48,733 bases of DNA from Anaerobranca californiensis DSM 14826 (GCF_900142275.1 NZ_FRAI01000018.1:1-48733), one strand, 5' to 3'. Positions 24,576-34,275 are shown, counted from the stretch's first letter. Notes: generated from the letters alone by a model not told the origin. A program made the numbers and translations.

Positions 24576-25493
24576 TTAGCAAATTACTTTTATGACTTTT
24601 TCTGCAATACTGTATTTTACTGGACCAAATCCAGGATTTTCTCCATCTACTTCTAAGGGCAGCCTTTGTTTAGAATCTATGATTACTTCCTTAGCTTTAT
24701 AATACTTAACTTTTGGATGGGTTAAATGACTGCCATCGTAGACTTTTGCCAAATTAAGGAATAACTCACCTTTGCCCATATCTCCAAGGATTATTGTACT
24801 TATATAGCCATCATCTAATTCCGCCATAGGGGCTAATTTCATTCCTCCGCCAAAATATTTGCCATTGGCGGCAGCTATCAGTGAAAATACTCCACTGTAT
24901 ACTTCATTTCCATCTACAATTACTCTACCTTGACGGTTTTTGTATTTTAGAATACTGAGTAAAGTTCCCCTTAAATATGACCACAACCCCCCAGCTGATT
25001 TTGAAGTGTGATTTACCCTTTGAGCCACATAACCCCCTAAGCCGACATCGGAGATATTAATACAGTACCGCCCTTCTTTTTCACCTTGGTGATTTAAATA
25101 CTCCACTTTTATTAAATCAATTTCCCGAGTCTTTTTATCCTTTAATATTTCCACTGCCCCTTGATATTCTTTAGGTATACCTAAAGTTCTAATTAAATCA
25201 CAACCTGTTCCCCGGGAAATTATTCCTAAGGAAGCATTTTCAGCAAATTTTCCTTCAATGGAAAAACCGTTGACCACTTCATTTACCGTCCCGTCACCCC
25301 CTACTGCCACTATCCACTTGTACCCTTTTTGTATAGCATCAGTGGTTAATTGGGTGGCATGGTTAGGTCCAGTAGTAAAAGCAAAATCATATTCAACCCC
25401 TTTTTCCTTTAAATACTCCCCTATTTCCCTCCACACAGTTTTTGTCGTACCATTGGCAGAGGCAGGGTTAACGACAAAGAAAAACTCCCTCAT
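24576..25493 (-). CDS. Diacylglycerol kinase-family lipid kinase
   Basis: About 305 residues, starting at the ATG at 25493 after GGAGGAATTTTTT. The DAGK catalytic domain is intact: FVVNPASANG at the start, VAVGGDGTVNEVVNGF (ATP/Mg loop), GIISRGTGCDLIRTLGIP, and a C-terminal DGENPG. These YegS/DgkB/BmrU-type enzymes phosphorylate diacylglycerol or related lipids. It lies downstream of the first ger operon on the same strand and may be transcribed with it. Confidence 0.93.
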   Translation of the reverse strand: MREFFFVVNPASANGTTKTVWREIGEYLKEKGVEYDFAFTTGPNHATQLTTDAIQKGYKWIVAVGGDGTVNEVVNGFSIEGKFAENASLGIISRGTGCDLIRTLGIPKEYQGAVEILKDKKTREIDLIKVEYLNHQGEKEGRYCINISDVGLGGYVAQRVNHTSKSAGGLWSYLRGTLLSILKYKNRQGRVIVDGNEVYSGVFSLIAAANGKYFGGGMKLAPMAELDDGYISTIILGDMGKGELFLNLAKVYDGSHLTHPKVKYYKAKEVIIDSKQRLPLEVDGENPGFGPVKYSIAEKVIKVIC

Positions 25494-25559
25494 AAAAAAT
25501 TCCTCCATCCCAGATAAAATAAGTGCAATAATATATTCGCTTTTGTATGGAAAAATCCT

Positions 25560-26684
25560 TTATGGTCTATTTCTTATATTAGTAGCCCTAAGTAATTTTA
25601 TTTTTGTTTCATTGGTTATTGTTATTTGGGGATAATCCTTTTCCCAGGTATTTTTTTTGAAATATCGATTGTGCCTTACTCTAATTAATTCACCAAATCC
25701 TACGGGATCAACACCATTTTCCTGGAATTTATCAATCAGTTCTTGCATTTTAACTGTTAAATGTTTAGAAATTTCCTTATTGATTTTATCAAAAACCTTT
25801 TGGTCAAAATAATCCCCCTCTAAACCCTCGATCTTCTTTAGATTGCCTCTACAGTCAATTTTAACATTAATTTGCGGTTTCCCTTTTACTAACTCCGTAT
25901 CGAATCTTACCTTACTTCCCGTTACTTCAAACAATACCCTGGCCTTATGACCTTCCTTTACCGGTACGTTACTATCTATTAACAGTGAAACCCTATGGCC
26001 TTTCAGAAGTAAAAGATATAAAGTTTCGGTATCATTGAGTTTTACCTTTACTTTCCCTTCATTATCCAACAATGCCAATCCTGTAACTATTGCTTTAGAT
26101 TTATCTTTGCTTTCTTTAATTATTGGCAAATAGGAATTTTTCCCTATAGTAAAGTGATTAGTAGTTAAAGTGTAGAAATCAACCCTAGGTATAGAATTTT
26201 TTATACTGTTTTTCTCTAATAGTTTTCTTAAATAAAATGCCACCCTTTGTTCTTCTATTACATCAATACTAAAAATATCCTTGGGATCCCCTTCATAATA
26301 AGCTACCATGGCATTTACATCAATTTCGGGAATTTCCAAAAGCTCTAATAGGATGTTTTGTAAACCATTTTTACTGATCTCTTCTCCAAATACTATTACC
26401 TGAACCTTCCCTAAAGCTAAAAATTTATGGCCTTGGTACTGCCAATTTCGGATAAAGCCCTTTAACCCATATCCCTCTATGTTATGCTGAATTACCGGTT
26501 CTTTAGCCGTTTCTTCTTGGGTAACACCAAAAGTGGTAACTTTCAACACCCCATCTTTTTCCCCTTTTTCTAGCCCTAGACCAAAAATTATTTCCAAATC
26601 ATCTATTACCCTTAACTGGGCTGTACCACAACCTGTTAATAATACTACTAAAATACAAAAAATTAAGGTCTTTTTATTTTTCAT
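25560..26684 (-). CDS. Spore germination lipoprotein, Ger(x)C family
   Basis: About 374 residues from the ATG at 26684 (after GGGGTGTGG). Signal peptide with lipobox LLTGCG, so the mature protein is a lipoprotein. The GerAC N-terminal region (about 25-180: DDLEIIFGLGLEKGEKDGVL) and C-terminal domain (about 210-370: LKVKL.., KEISKHLTVKMQELIDKFQE and DPVGFGELIR) are present. It is the C subunit of a germinant receptor on the spore inner membrane. It overlaps the gerB-type gene by a few bases. Confidence 0.92.
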   Translation of the reverse strand: MKNKKTLIFCILVVLLTGCGTAQLRVIDDLEIIFGLGLEKGEKDGVLKVTTFGVTQEETAKEPVIQHNIEGYGLKGFIRNWQYQGHKFLALGKVQVIVFGEEISKNGLQNILLELLEIPEIDVNAMVAYYEGDPKDIFSIDVIEEQRVAFYLRKLLEKNSIKNSIPRVDFYTLTTNHFTIGKNSYLPIIKESKDKSKAIVTGLALLDNEGKVKVKLNDTETLYLLLLKGHRVSLLIDSNVPVKEGHKARVLFEVTGSKVRFDTELVKGKPQINVKIDCRGNLKKIEGLEGDYFDQKVFDKINKEISKHLTVKMQELIDKFQENGVDPVGFGELIRVRHNRYFKKNTWEKDYPQITITNETKIKLLRATNIRNRP

Positions 26685-27765
26685 TGCCCACACCCCTGAT
26701 TTTAGCGATAATTATTAAGATAATAGGTAAAAGAATGAGAAAAATGGTGGAGATTTTTACTATAAAACCAATTATTTCTTCTAAGTGAAGAATATTTTTA
26801 GGATAAACAATTGCAAAGTAAGCCACTGGCCAACATATTAAACCCCAAATATCGTGATATCTATTGTGGAAATATGCAGCTAAGGAAAAGGTTCCAGCAA
26901 AATATAGTATAGTACTCCCCATTACCACCTGTACTATCCAAAAAATTAAAAAAATAGTATCTATCCGTTCAATAATTGCAACCCTCATTGTTCTTAATAC
27001 TGCCATAAAAGGCCAGTTGAAAATCTTAACCTGTTCTATTCCTAAAACTAAAAGGGAAGTGATAAAAATTAAAGTATAAAATAATGCTACAATGTTGATA
27101 GCTAAAAAGGTCGTTCTAAAAGAATCCTTTTTCCGTTGAAGATAGGGATAAAATATTAAAATACTCTCTAACCCTAAAAAGGCAAAGGAAACTAAGGGGA
27201 TTGAAGTAAAAATATTTACAACCTCCCCTTCAAATACTGGCAATAGTTCCATGATATTACCCCGAAAGATAGGTGAAATAATTAAAAATGTAAAGGGTAT
27301 TGTCATCATAAAAATCAATTCAGTAAACCTCGCTAAAGTAGATAGACCACAGCGGGCTACATAAACAATAATAAAAAAGGGTAAAAAACCTGAGAAGTAG
27401 TAAGGGTATTGAATATCTAAATAGACATAAATCAGCTCTAAATAGGAACGAATGATTAACCCACTAAGGAGTAATGTGTAAAAGGCGTAAAGGATTATTA
27501 TTACAGCACCTAGTAGTTTACCTAATACTAAGGATACCGATTGGGCCAAAGTTTTATCAGGAAACATTTTGGCATAATAAAGGCAAACCTTTCCATAAAG
27601 GAGAACTAGTAGAGTACTTATTATTATAGTAAGCCATCCATCCCTCCCTGCTCCATCTGCCAGTTCCCGGGGCAGTGTCGTTACTCCAACACCAACCATT
27701 ACACAAAAAAGGAGTGAAATCCATTGAAAATCTGTAATATAGGTATTTTTTTTACTCCTCAACAT
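26674..27765 (-). CDS. Spore germination permease, GerB family
   Basis: A 363-residue integral membrane protein with about ten hydrophobic segments, GerAB/ArcD/ProY-like. The typical opening is ISLLFCVMVGVGVTTLPREL. It is the amino-acid-transporter-like B subunit of the germinant receptor and probably contains the ligand pocket. Its start overlaps the gerA end (27752-27765), and the gerC start overlaps its own end, so the three subunits are coupled. Confidence 0.93.
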   Translation of the reverse strand: MLRSKKNTYITDFQWISLLFCVMVGVGVTTLPRELADGAGRDGWLTIIISTLLVLLYGKVCLYYAKMFPDKTLAQSVSLVLGKLLGAVIIILYAFYTLLLSGLIIRSYLELIYVYLDIQYPYYFSGFLPFFIIVYVARCGLSTLARFTELIFMMTIPFTFLIISPIFRGNIMELLPVFEGEVVNIFTSIPLVSFAFLGLESILIFYPYLQRKKDSFRTTFLAINIVALFYTLIFITSLLVLGIEQVKIFNWPFMAVLRTMRVAIIERIDTIFLIFWIVQVVMGSTILYFAGTFSLAAYFHNRYHDIWGLICWPVAYFAIVYPKNILHLEEIIGFIVKISTIFLILLPIILIIIAKIRGVGNEK

Positions 27766-29311
27766 CCTTTTCCACCCCTAACTGCCTTCTTACATTATTT
27801 TTTGCCGTTTGTATTGGCCTTCTTCTCAGCCATCTAATAGGTATTCGATAAATCAAATCCCTATGTTCTGAAACCTTAAAAGGTGCTATTGGCTCTAGAT
27901 AAGGTTCACCAAAGGATTCTATATTACATAAGTGGGCAAGAATCATCATCCATATCAAAATAAAACCAATTCCCCCAAAGGCACCGGTAGCTAGAACAAT
28001 AATAAATTTTAGCACCCTTAAAGATGTGGCCATGGTATAATTAGGAACTATAAAATTTCCCAGCAAACTTAAAGCAATTACTATAACTAATATTGGTGAT
28101 ATCAAATTAGCGGTGATAGCTGCATCCCCTATAACTAAAGCCCCCACAATACCCACACTCTGACCTAATGGTGCTGGCAACCTAAGTGACGCTTCCCGCA
28201 AAATTTCCACAGTTATTTCCATAAGCAATACTTCTACCAATGGGGAAAAGGGAAGTACCGTTCTAGTTTGGGCTATTTGGGCTATGATATCCCGGGGCAA
28301 TACTTCATAGCGAAAACTAACTGCTACTAAATATAGAGATGGTAAACTAGAGGCAATAAAAAAGGCCAAAAAACGGACTGTTCTACTGAGAAGGGTAAAG
28401 GGATAGCGATTATAATAATCATCGGGGGTATGGAAAAATTGAGGTAAAGATACAGGCATAATTAAAGCAAAGGGACTGCCATCTACTAAGATTGCCACTT
28501 TCCCTTCTAAAAGGTGACCAACTACTCTATCGGGCCTTTCGGTGCTGAGGATCTGTGGAAATAAAGAAATAGTCCTTTCTTCAATTAACTCTTCTATATA
28601 ACTAGCTTCCAACACTGCATCTACATCAATTTGATCAACCCGCTTTTTTACTTCATTAACTAATTCCGGGGCAGCAATATTAGCTAAATATAGTAAAGCG
28701 ACATCGGTTTTACTTATTCTGCCAATTTTAAAATGGATTATCTTTAAATCGTTATTTTTTATCCTCCTCCTGATTAATGAAGTATTGATCCGCAAAGTTT
28801 CGGTAAATCCTTCCCGGGGGCCCCTTATCCCTTGCTCATTTATAGGTTCAGTGACATTTCTGCTTTCCCAGGATTTTGTTTCTAAAAGAAATCCTTTACT
28901 AATTCCTTCTACTAAAAGGAAAGCTTCACCAGATAATATTCCTTCTGCTCCATCATCAAAATCATGGACTAACTTAATTCCCACAGTTGTAACCAGTTTT
29001 TCTTCCACTATTTTGGCTGAAATATCCTCTCCTTCTTTAACCATTTTCGTCAGTACCTTGATAACATTACTACTTAAACTATCTTGATTGACCATGCCAT
29101 CTACAAAAACTATTATTGCTGTTAATTTACTGTTGCCTATCTTGATTTTTCTAAACTTGATATCTTCACAATCTTTAAATAAATTTTTCAGGTAATTGTA
29201 GTTTTTTTCTAAACTGCTGTACAATGGTTTTCCCGGATTTACATTAGGTGAAATTTTATTCTTTGGTTTTTTTCTGTTTTTTCGAGAAAATATTTTTTTT
29301 AATAAGTGCAT
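27752..29311 (-). CDS. Spore germination protein, GerA family
   Basis: A 519-residue A subunit. The cytoplasmic N-terminal part (about 40-290) has SWESRNVTEPINEQGIRGPR, then EGFTETLRINTSLIRRR, and ERPDRVVGHLLEGKVAILVD. Five membrane segments follow (about 300-460; LPLYLVA-type and SVGIVGALVIGDAA). First gene of a gerA-gerB-gerC operon. A start codon follows AGGAGCGGG. Expected to be made in the forespore; no clear sigma-G promoter could be read. Confidence 0.95.
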   Translation of the reverse strand: MHLLKKIFSRKNRKKPKNKISPNVNPGKPLYSSLEKNYNYLKNLFKDCEDIKFRKIKIGNSKLTAIIVFVDGMVNQDSLSSNVIKVLTKMVKEGEDISAKIVEEKLVTTVGIKLVHDFDDGAEGILSGEAFLLVEGISKGFLLETKSWESRNVTEPINEQGIRGPREGFTETLRINTSLIRRRIKNNDLKIIHFKIGRISKTDVALLYLANIAAPELVNEVKKRVDQIDVDAVLEASYIEELIEERTISLFPQILSTERPDRVVGHLLEGKVAILVDGSPFALIMPVSLPQFFHTPDDYYNRYPFTLLSRTVRFLAFFIASSLPSLYLVAVSFRYEVLPRDIIAQIAQTRTVLPFSPLVEVLLMEITVEILREASLRLPAPLGQSVGIVGALVIGDAAITANLISPILVIVIALSLLGNFIVPNYTMATSLRVLKFIIVLATGAFGGIGFILIWMMILAHLCNIESFGEPYLEPIAPFKVSEHRDLIYRIPIRWLRRRPIQTAKNNVRRQLGVEKDVEE

Positions 29312-29376
29312 AGAAAACCCGCTCCTAAGTTGTTTTGTTAAGATAGTTTTCCCAAATTTATTTTTTATTAAACAAA

Positions 29377-29406
29377 AAAGACCTATTAGAAAACCAATAG
29401 GCCTTT
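29377..29406 (-). terminator. Terminator of the DUF1893 gene
   Basis: AAAGGCCTATT / AATAGGTCTTT arms around an eight-base loop, followed by TTTTT on the minus strand. Confidence 0.8.
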
Positions 29407-29413
29407 AAATAAT

Positions 29414-29836
29414 CTATTGAAGTTTTTGAAAAAACTCTAGGATTTTTTTTATCCCTTCATGGGGCTCATCTACTCCTAAAGTTAGTTTTTCTATGGGGCA
29501 TAAGTCAGTATTATCCCTATTTTTTATCCATTTCACTATTCTATCAGCTTGATATGGGATATTCCTTCCCTTTAAAATTGTTTCCCCTCCTTCACTTAAC
29601 AGGGGGGTGTATACCCCTTTCACTTTTCCCTCCCGACAAATCATGGCAACGGCCCTGCCCATTAATTTATCAGCTACCGCTGCCCCTTCTAACAGTTCCC
29701 TCTTATTTAAGTAAAATTCTAGTATTCCCTTTACCCCTTTTTCTCTGCTGGTTCCTACTATTTCTCCATCTTTTACAAGAATTAAGCTATACTCACCTTT
29801 TTTTAACTCATCCTTAGCTAACTGTAAATCTTCCAT
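29414..29836 (-). CDS. DUF1893 protein
   Basis: A 140-residue DUF1893 protein. The first 125 residues follow the family pattern: LAKDELKKGEYSLILVKDGE, GAAVADKLMGRAVAMICREG, and CPIEKLTLGVDEPHEGIKKI at the end. The family is structurally related to cytidine-deaminase-like folds, but here no catalytic zinc motif is obvious. Function unknown. It has its own ribosome site (GGAGG) and terminator. Confidence 0.9.
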   Translation of the reverse strand: MEDLQLAKDELKKGEYSLILVKDGEIVGTSREKGVKGILEFYLNKRELLEGAAVADKLMGRAVAMICREGKVKGVYTPLLSEGGETILKGRNIPYQADRIVKWIKNRDNTDLCPIEKLTLGVDEPHEGIKKILEFFQKLQ

Positions 29837-29925
29837 ACAAATTCCTCCAGGCTATTAAAATTTTAAAATAACTTTTTTTATTTTATCAAAAAAAAATTTA
29901 ATGTTAAAGACCTAACGCTTCTCTG

Positions 29926-29952
29926 TAAAATAAAGTTATTTTATAGTATAAT
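29926..29952 (+). promoter_or_regulatory. Palindromic operator and -10 of the metal ABC operon
   Basis: TAAAATAA-AG-TTATTTTA (29926-29943) is a perfect 8-2-8 palindrome, followed closely by TATAAT (29947-29952). It lies between the -35 region and the -10, 35 bases before the ATP-binding gene start. It could be the operator of a zinc or manganese regulator (Zur, MntR or AdcR type), but the sequence does not match one consensus well. Confidence 0.5.
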
Positions 29953-29986
29953 TAAAATTAAGATTTTCTAGGAGAGAGGATATTAT

Positions 29987-30673
29987 ATGGAAAAAGCTAT
30001 CGAACTGAAAAATATATCCTTAGGCTACGGAGAAACTATAATTTTACATAATATCGACTTAACGGTCCATTTAGGGGAATTTCTTTCCATTTTTGGAGAA
30101 AATGGTGCTGGTAAAACCACTTTATTTAAAGGAATTTTACAGCTTTTACCGGTAAATGGAGGAAAGATTTTTATCTTTGGCAAAGATGTAACTAATGGCA
30201 AGGATAAAACTTGGCTCCGTTCCCAAATAGGATATGTTCCCCAAAAGCACAATACCGGCAACTTCCCCATCTGTGTCTTTGATGCCGTTTTATTAGGGAG
30301 ATGGGGTACTTCTTTTTCCTATTTCAAAAGACCTTCTAAAGAGGATAAAATAATAACTGAAGAAATCTTGGAAGTTGTGGGATTGACAAAATTAAAATAC
30401 CAGGATTGTCGAAAACTTTCAGGGGGCCAGGCCCAACGGCTGAACATTGCCAGGGCTTTGGTGCGGAAACCTAAAATACTCCTCCTTGACGAACCTACCA
30501 CCCATTTAGACCTAGATTCCCAGCTTTTATTAGATGAGACTTTGAAGAATATTCGTAAACAATACGATTTAGCAATTCTGATGATTAGCCATAATCAACA
30601 ACATGCCAGAAGAGTTAGCGATCGGGTTGTTTATCTTGAAAAAGGCCGATTATATGATGGAGAAACGGGGTGA
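29987..30673 (+). CDS. Metal ABC transporter ATP-binding protein (Zn/Mn type)
   Basis: A 228-residue ABC ATPase of the ZnuC/AdcC/MntB kind. Walker A is GENGAGKTT, the Q-loop is near YVPQKHNTG, the signature is KLSGGQAQRLNIARAL, Walker B is KILLLDEPTTHLD, and the switch His is in ISHNQQHA. It powers an importer with the following permease and lipoprotein. The permease gene starts five bases after this stop. Confidence 0.92.
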   Translation: MEKAIELKNISLGYGETIILHNIDLTVHLGEFLSIFGENGAGKTTLFKGILQLLPVNGGKIFIFGKDVTNGKDKTWLRSQIGYVPQKHNTGNFPICVFDAVLLGRWGTSFSYFKRPSKEDKIITEEILEVVGLTKLKYQDCRKLSGGQAQRLNIARALVRKPKILLLDEPTTHLDLDSQLLLDETLKNIRKQYDLAILMISHNQQHARRVSDRVVYLEKGRLYDGETG

Positions 30674-30677
30674 AAAA

Positions 30678-31484
30678 ATGGGGCTCTTTGATTTATTTAA
30701 AATACCTATTTTCCAGCGGGCCCTTTTAGCTGCTATTTTAACTGGTTCTACCCTTTCCCTTTTAGGGCTGGTCATTGTAGTTTTTAAATTAACTACCATT
30801 AGATTTGCCTTAATGCACATGGGCCTTTTAGGAGGGGCTATTGGTCTTATTTTCGGTGCTAATCCTTTAACCTTTGCCATTTCTGCTATAGCCCTAGGTT
30901 CACTATTTTTCGGGCCTTTATCCGATAAGTTTAAATTAGATACCAGTTTAATTGGGGCTTTTTTTATGACTGGCTCTATGGCTTTAGCCTTTATATTGTT
31001 TCATCGGGCTGGGGTACCGGCACTAGATATTTTTAGTCTTTTTACCGGCAGTATTTTAATGTTGACAAATAATGATTTAATATTTATCTCCTTTTTAGGG
31101 GCCATAATAATTTTCTGCTATTATGTCTTTTACCGGGAAATTCAATTAACCTTTTACGATATTGAACAGGCTGAATGGTTAGGAATCCCAGCTAAGATAA
31201 TTCGCAATGGCCTATTGTTACTGACAGGCCTTTCCATTGGAGTGGCTATGAGGATTGTAGGAGCTTTACTTATGGACGCTATAATCTTACTCCCTGCCAT
31301 GGCAGCATTGAGATTAGCTAGAAATTTTAAACAAATGTTGTTATTGACTAGTCTCTTCGGTTTCCTTACTACCAGTGGAGGTTTATTGTTTTCCATGGTC
31401 TTTGACTTTCCTACAGGAGCCACCATTACTTTAATAGGTGTAATTATTTTACTTTTTAGTATAATTTTTTCTGCTTATAAATAA
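30678..31484 (+). CDS. Metal ABC transporter permease (Zn/Mn type)
   Basis: About 268 residues with some eight membrane segments, ABC-3 family (ZnuB/MntC). It opens MGLFDLFKIPIFQRALLAAI and ends with FPTGATITLIGVIILLF. Start ATG at 30678, seven bases after GGGGTG; the open frame extends upstream into the ATPase gene but has no better start. Middle gene of the three-gene operon. Confidence 0.93.
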   Translation: MGLFDLFKIPIFQRALLAAILTGSTLSLLGLVIVVFKLTTIRFALMHMGLLGGAIGLIFGANPLTFAISAIALGSLFFGPLSDKFKLDTSLIGAFFMTGSMALAFILFHRAGVPALDIFSLFTGSILMLTNNDLIFISFLGAIIIFCYYVFYREIQLTFYDIEQAEWLGIPAKIIRNGLLLLTGLSIGVAMRIVGALLMDAIILLPAMAALRLARNFKQMLLLTSLFGFLTTSGGLLFSMVFDFPTGATITLIGVIILLFSIIFSAYK

Positions 31485-31523
31485 GCAGAGTTATTTAATA
31501 ATTTAAGAAAGGATGGTTTTAAA

Positions 31524-32288
31524 ATGAAAAAACTCTTAAGTATTATTTTTTCCCTTTTACTTTTAATTTCAGCGGGTTGTAGTCAAAGGGGAGAAGAAGG
31601 AAATAATGAAGAAACTTTAAAAATTGTCGCTTCTACCAGTTGGACTGCTTATATGGCAGAGGCGGCCGGTGCAAAAAATGTAACTATTTTAGCTCCCGTA
31701 GAATTAAGACATCCCCCAGAATATGATTTTAAGCCTAGTGATGTCCAAGCCCTTATTGAAGCTGACTGGATTATCATGGCAGGTTATGAACCTTTTATGA
31801 ATAAAATGATTGAAGCTAACAACATTCCTACAGAAAAAATAATTCAAGTTAGAACTACTAATACCTATGACAATATGGTGGAACAAACGAGGATCATTGC
31901 AGAAAAATTAGGTACACAGGCTGAGCAAAGGAACTGGGAGGAACAATTTAGCAAAACAATAAATGAAATTTTGGCAAAAACTAAGGAAAAGGGTGTTGAA
32001 AATATTAAAGTTTTAGTACATCAACACCATCAAGCCTTTATCCGTTCTTTAGGTTATAATGTTTTAGAGGTTTTCAGTGCCGATGATTTAAGTCCTGCAA
32101 AAATAAGTGAATTAGCAAGTTTAGGTCCAGATTTAATTGTAGATAACTATCACAATCCCCAAGGGAAAACTATTGCAGAAATCATTGATGTTCCAAGGAT
32201 AGAATTGAAAAACTTTCCAGGTCCAGAACATGACAATTTAATCCAATTATTTATCGACAATGCTAAAAAATTAGGTTTAATTGAATAG
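31524..32288 (+). CDS. Metal ABC transporter substrate-binding lipoprotein
   Basis: A 254-residue cluster A-I binding protein (ZnuA-like). Signal peptide with lipobox ISAGCS. Likely metal ligands are the His in LRHPPEYDFKP and the His-rich VLVHQHHQAF (about residues 168-174), with an Asp or His in VDNYHNPQG. There is no long His-rich loop like that of typical ZnuA, so zinc versus manganese is undecided. Last gene of the operon, before a strong terminator. Confidence 0.88.
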   Translation: MKKLLSIIFSLLLLISAGCSQRGEEGNNEETLKIVASTSWTAYMAEAAGAKNVTILAPVELRHPPEYDFKPSDVQALIEADWIIMAGYEPFMNKMIEANNIPTEKIIQVRTTNTYDNMVEQTRIIAEKLGTQAEQRNWEEQFSKTINEILAKTKEKGVENIKVLVHQHHQAFIRSLGYNVLEVFSADDLSPAKISELASLGPDLIVDNYHNPQGKTIAEIIDVPRIELKNFPGPEHDNLIQLFIDNAKKLGLIE

Positions 32289-32292
32289 ACAA

Positions 32293-32326
32293 ACAAGGGA
32301 AAGGTGATCCTTTCCCTTGTATTTTT
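32293..32326 (+). terminator. Terminator of the metal ABC operon
   Basis: ACAAGGGAAAGG-TGAT-CCTTTCCCTTGT then ATTTTT. A perfect 12-bp stem. Confidence 0.92.
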
Positions 32327-32735
32327 AAGTTGGAATTGTAATTTTTCCACCTGGTATAACCTTTAAATGTCTTGATGAATTTTGTAGAGTTAACCAACGG
32401 GAAAAGGTGACGATAGATTCATCATAGGTTTTACAGTGGATATAAAATCCCGGTGGTTCCACAAAGGGCCATGCTTCAATGTAGATGATATTGTTTGTAC
32501 TGGTTTCAAAAACCCATACTTCTACTGGGCCACTGTATAAACCACCGATTGTGTAACTAGGTTCACCAAAAACCTCCCTAATCCTTTTTATACTAAATCC
32601 CGGTTCCCAAGAAAAGTACTGCTCCTTTATTTCTTTAGAAGCCCTTTTAATAGACACTAAAGCTTCTTCCCCTAAATTTTTAGCTTCATCATTGTACTTC
32701 ACCCGATAAATTATTTTTTTGATACGGTACTCCAT
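32325..32735 (-). CDS. Hypothetical protein
   Basis: 136 residues; not recognised. Soluble, with a helical, lysine-rich first third (YNDEAKNLGEEALVSIKRAS) and a beta-rich remainder rich in aromatics (FSWEPGFSIKRIREVFGEP, EAWPFVEPPGFYIHC). AGGAGG lies 12 bases before the ATG. Its stop borders the strong terminator of the converging metal importer operon. It may be transcribed with the DUF503 gene upstream. Confidence 0.6.
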   Translation of the reverse strand: MEYRIKKIIYRVKYNDEAKNLGEEALVSIKRASKEIKEQYFSWEPGFSIKRIREVFGEPSYTIGGLYSGPVEVWVFETSTNNIIYIEAWPFVEPPGFYIHCKTYDESIVTFSRWLTLQNSSRHLKVIPGGKITIPT

Positions 32736-32813
32736 TGGCTAGGATACCTCCTTGGAGATTTATGTCACTTATATCTAATTATTCCCATAAATTCTAAATA
32801 TTAATCATTTAAT

Positions 32814-33095
32814 TTAAATTATTTCACTATGAATTTCTACTATTTCTATAGGATATTCCAGTTGTTCTAGAAAATTTAAAATAATTTCTTTATGTTTAAT
32901 TAATAATTTATACTCTGTCGAGACCATGGCTAGACCTAAGATAAAGGAATTTAGTAACTTATCATGTTTTTGGGCAACTGAAACATTAAACTTATTTTTT
33001 AGCTTAGCAGCCATACTGTTAGCAATATTCCTTTTTCTCTTTAAATTGTCACACTCAAAAATATGGATAGTCAGTTCTATGTATAAAATTTTCAT
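32814..33095 (-). CDS. DUF503 (YlxP-like) protein
   Basis: 93 residues of the DUF503/YlxP family: a ferredoxin-like fold with LYIELTIHIFECDNLKRKRN, then KLKNKFNVSVAQKHD and LLNSFILGLAMVSTEYKLL. In many Firmicutes ylxP sits beside rbfA, with unknown function; here it is away from that context and divergent from gerAB. GGGGAG precedes the ATG. Confidence 0.82.
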   Translation of the reverse strand: MKILYIELTIHIFECDNLKRKRNIANSMAAKLKNKFNVSVAQKHDKLLNSFILGLAMVSTEYKLLIKHKEIILNFLEQLEYPIEIVEIHSEII

Positions 33096-33195
33096 TTATT
33101 ATTCTCCCCATCCTCATAATAAGTAAATTTCTGGTTAACAATAAAATAGAGGCTGTTAATTAATTCTATTATAACTTATAAAGGAGTATACATAA

Positions 33196-34275
33196 ATGAA
33201 AAAGGAAACTCAAGTTATTTCTCCACGGCAATTTGCTTTTATACTAATCGGTTTTTTAATAGGTTCTGCCAGTTTATTTATTCCAGAATCAATAGCTGGA
33301 AGAGATGCTTGGATTGCCACTTTAGCCGCTGGTTTTTTAGGTTTTTTACCTTTAATTTTCATTATTCAATTAAATAAAAAATTTAAAGGTTTAACCATTA
33401 TCCAATACAGCCAATTATGTTTAGGTAAATTTTTAGGAAAAATTCTAGGCTTTCTTTTTTTAGTTAATATTTTCTTTGTTTCCACTTTAATAGTAGAAGA
33501 TTTAGTATTACTATTTAACATTTCTATTATTCCAGGAACTCCTGAAATTATCTTAAGATTAGGTTTAGTCTTTCTTGTCATTTATGCTTTATTTTCAGGT
33601 ATTGAATCTATCGCTAGACTAACAGAACTTTATATCTTACCATTAATTTTCCTTTTACTAATATTACCCCTTCTGACAATTCAAGAAGTAGACTTTTCTT
33701 TATTACGTCCAGTTTTAGCTGATGGTTTAAAACCTATTATTGCAGGTACTGTAGTTGCTTTAACATTTCCTTTCGCAGAAGTAGCTATGTTGGCAATGAT
33801 CTTACCCACCGTTAGAGAGAAGAAAAATTCTGCTAAAATTTTTTATTTAGCCTATCTTATTTCAATGATATTACTTGTTATCCGTACTATTTTAGGAATT
33901 TCAATTTTCTCAGCAGATTTAGCAAAAAAAATGCTTCTTCCAACTTATCAAATGTTTAGATTGGTCAATATAGGGGAATTTTTTAATAGGGTAGAAGCTT
34001 TTTTTATTTTTATCTGGGTACTCGGTTTTTTTACCAAATTATTAGCTACATATTATGGTATAATTTTAGGTTTAAGTCAGATTTTCCAGTTGAATAATAA
34101 AAATTCTTTAATAATCCCCTTAGGAATTTTAATAATTTTTTTATCCCATTTTATGATGCCTAGTTCCGGATATTTCCTTTATTTTGATACCATTATTTTA
34201 CCTTTTATCACTATACCTCTAAACTTTTTCTATCCATTTATACTTTATATCATTTCCCTATTTAAAAAATTTTAA
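33196..34275 (+). CDS. Spore germination permease, GerB family (second locus)
   Basis: 359 residues with about ten membrane segments. It opens ISPRQFAFILIGFLIGSASL as in GerAB proteins. It is the only plus-strand gene of the second germination locus. Its 3' end overlaps the small membrane gene of the opposite strand by four bases. It would complete the receptor with the gerA and gerC genes at 34513-37306, but it must be transcribed separately. Confidence 0.92.
   Translation: MKKETQVISPRQFAFILIGFLIGSASLFIPESIAGRDAWIATLAAGFLGFLPLIFIIQLNKKFKGLTIIQYSQLCLGKFLGKILGFLFLVNIFFVSTLIVEDLVLLFNISIIPGTPEIILRLGLVFLVIYALFSGIESIARLTELYILPLIFLLLILPLLTIQEVDFSLLRPVLADGLKPIIAGTVVALTFPFAEVAMLAMILPTVREKKNSAKIFYLAYLISMILLVIRTILGISIFSADLAKKMLLPTYQMFRLVNIGEFFNRVEAFFIFIWVLGFFTKLLATYYGIILGLSQIFQLNNKNSLIIPLGILIIFLSHFMMPSSGYFLYFDTIILPFITIPLNFFYPFILYIISLFKKF

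Noticed and set aside
30603-30677. Extended N-terminus of the metal permease
   Set aside because: It overlaps the ATPase coding end, has no ribosome site, and the ATG at 30678 starts at the expected membrane domain.
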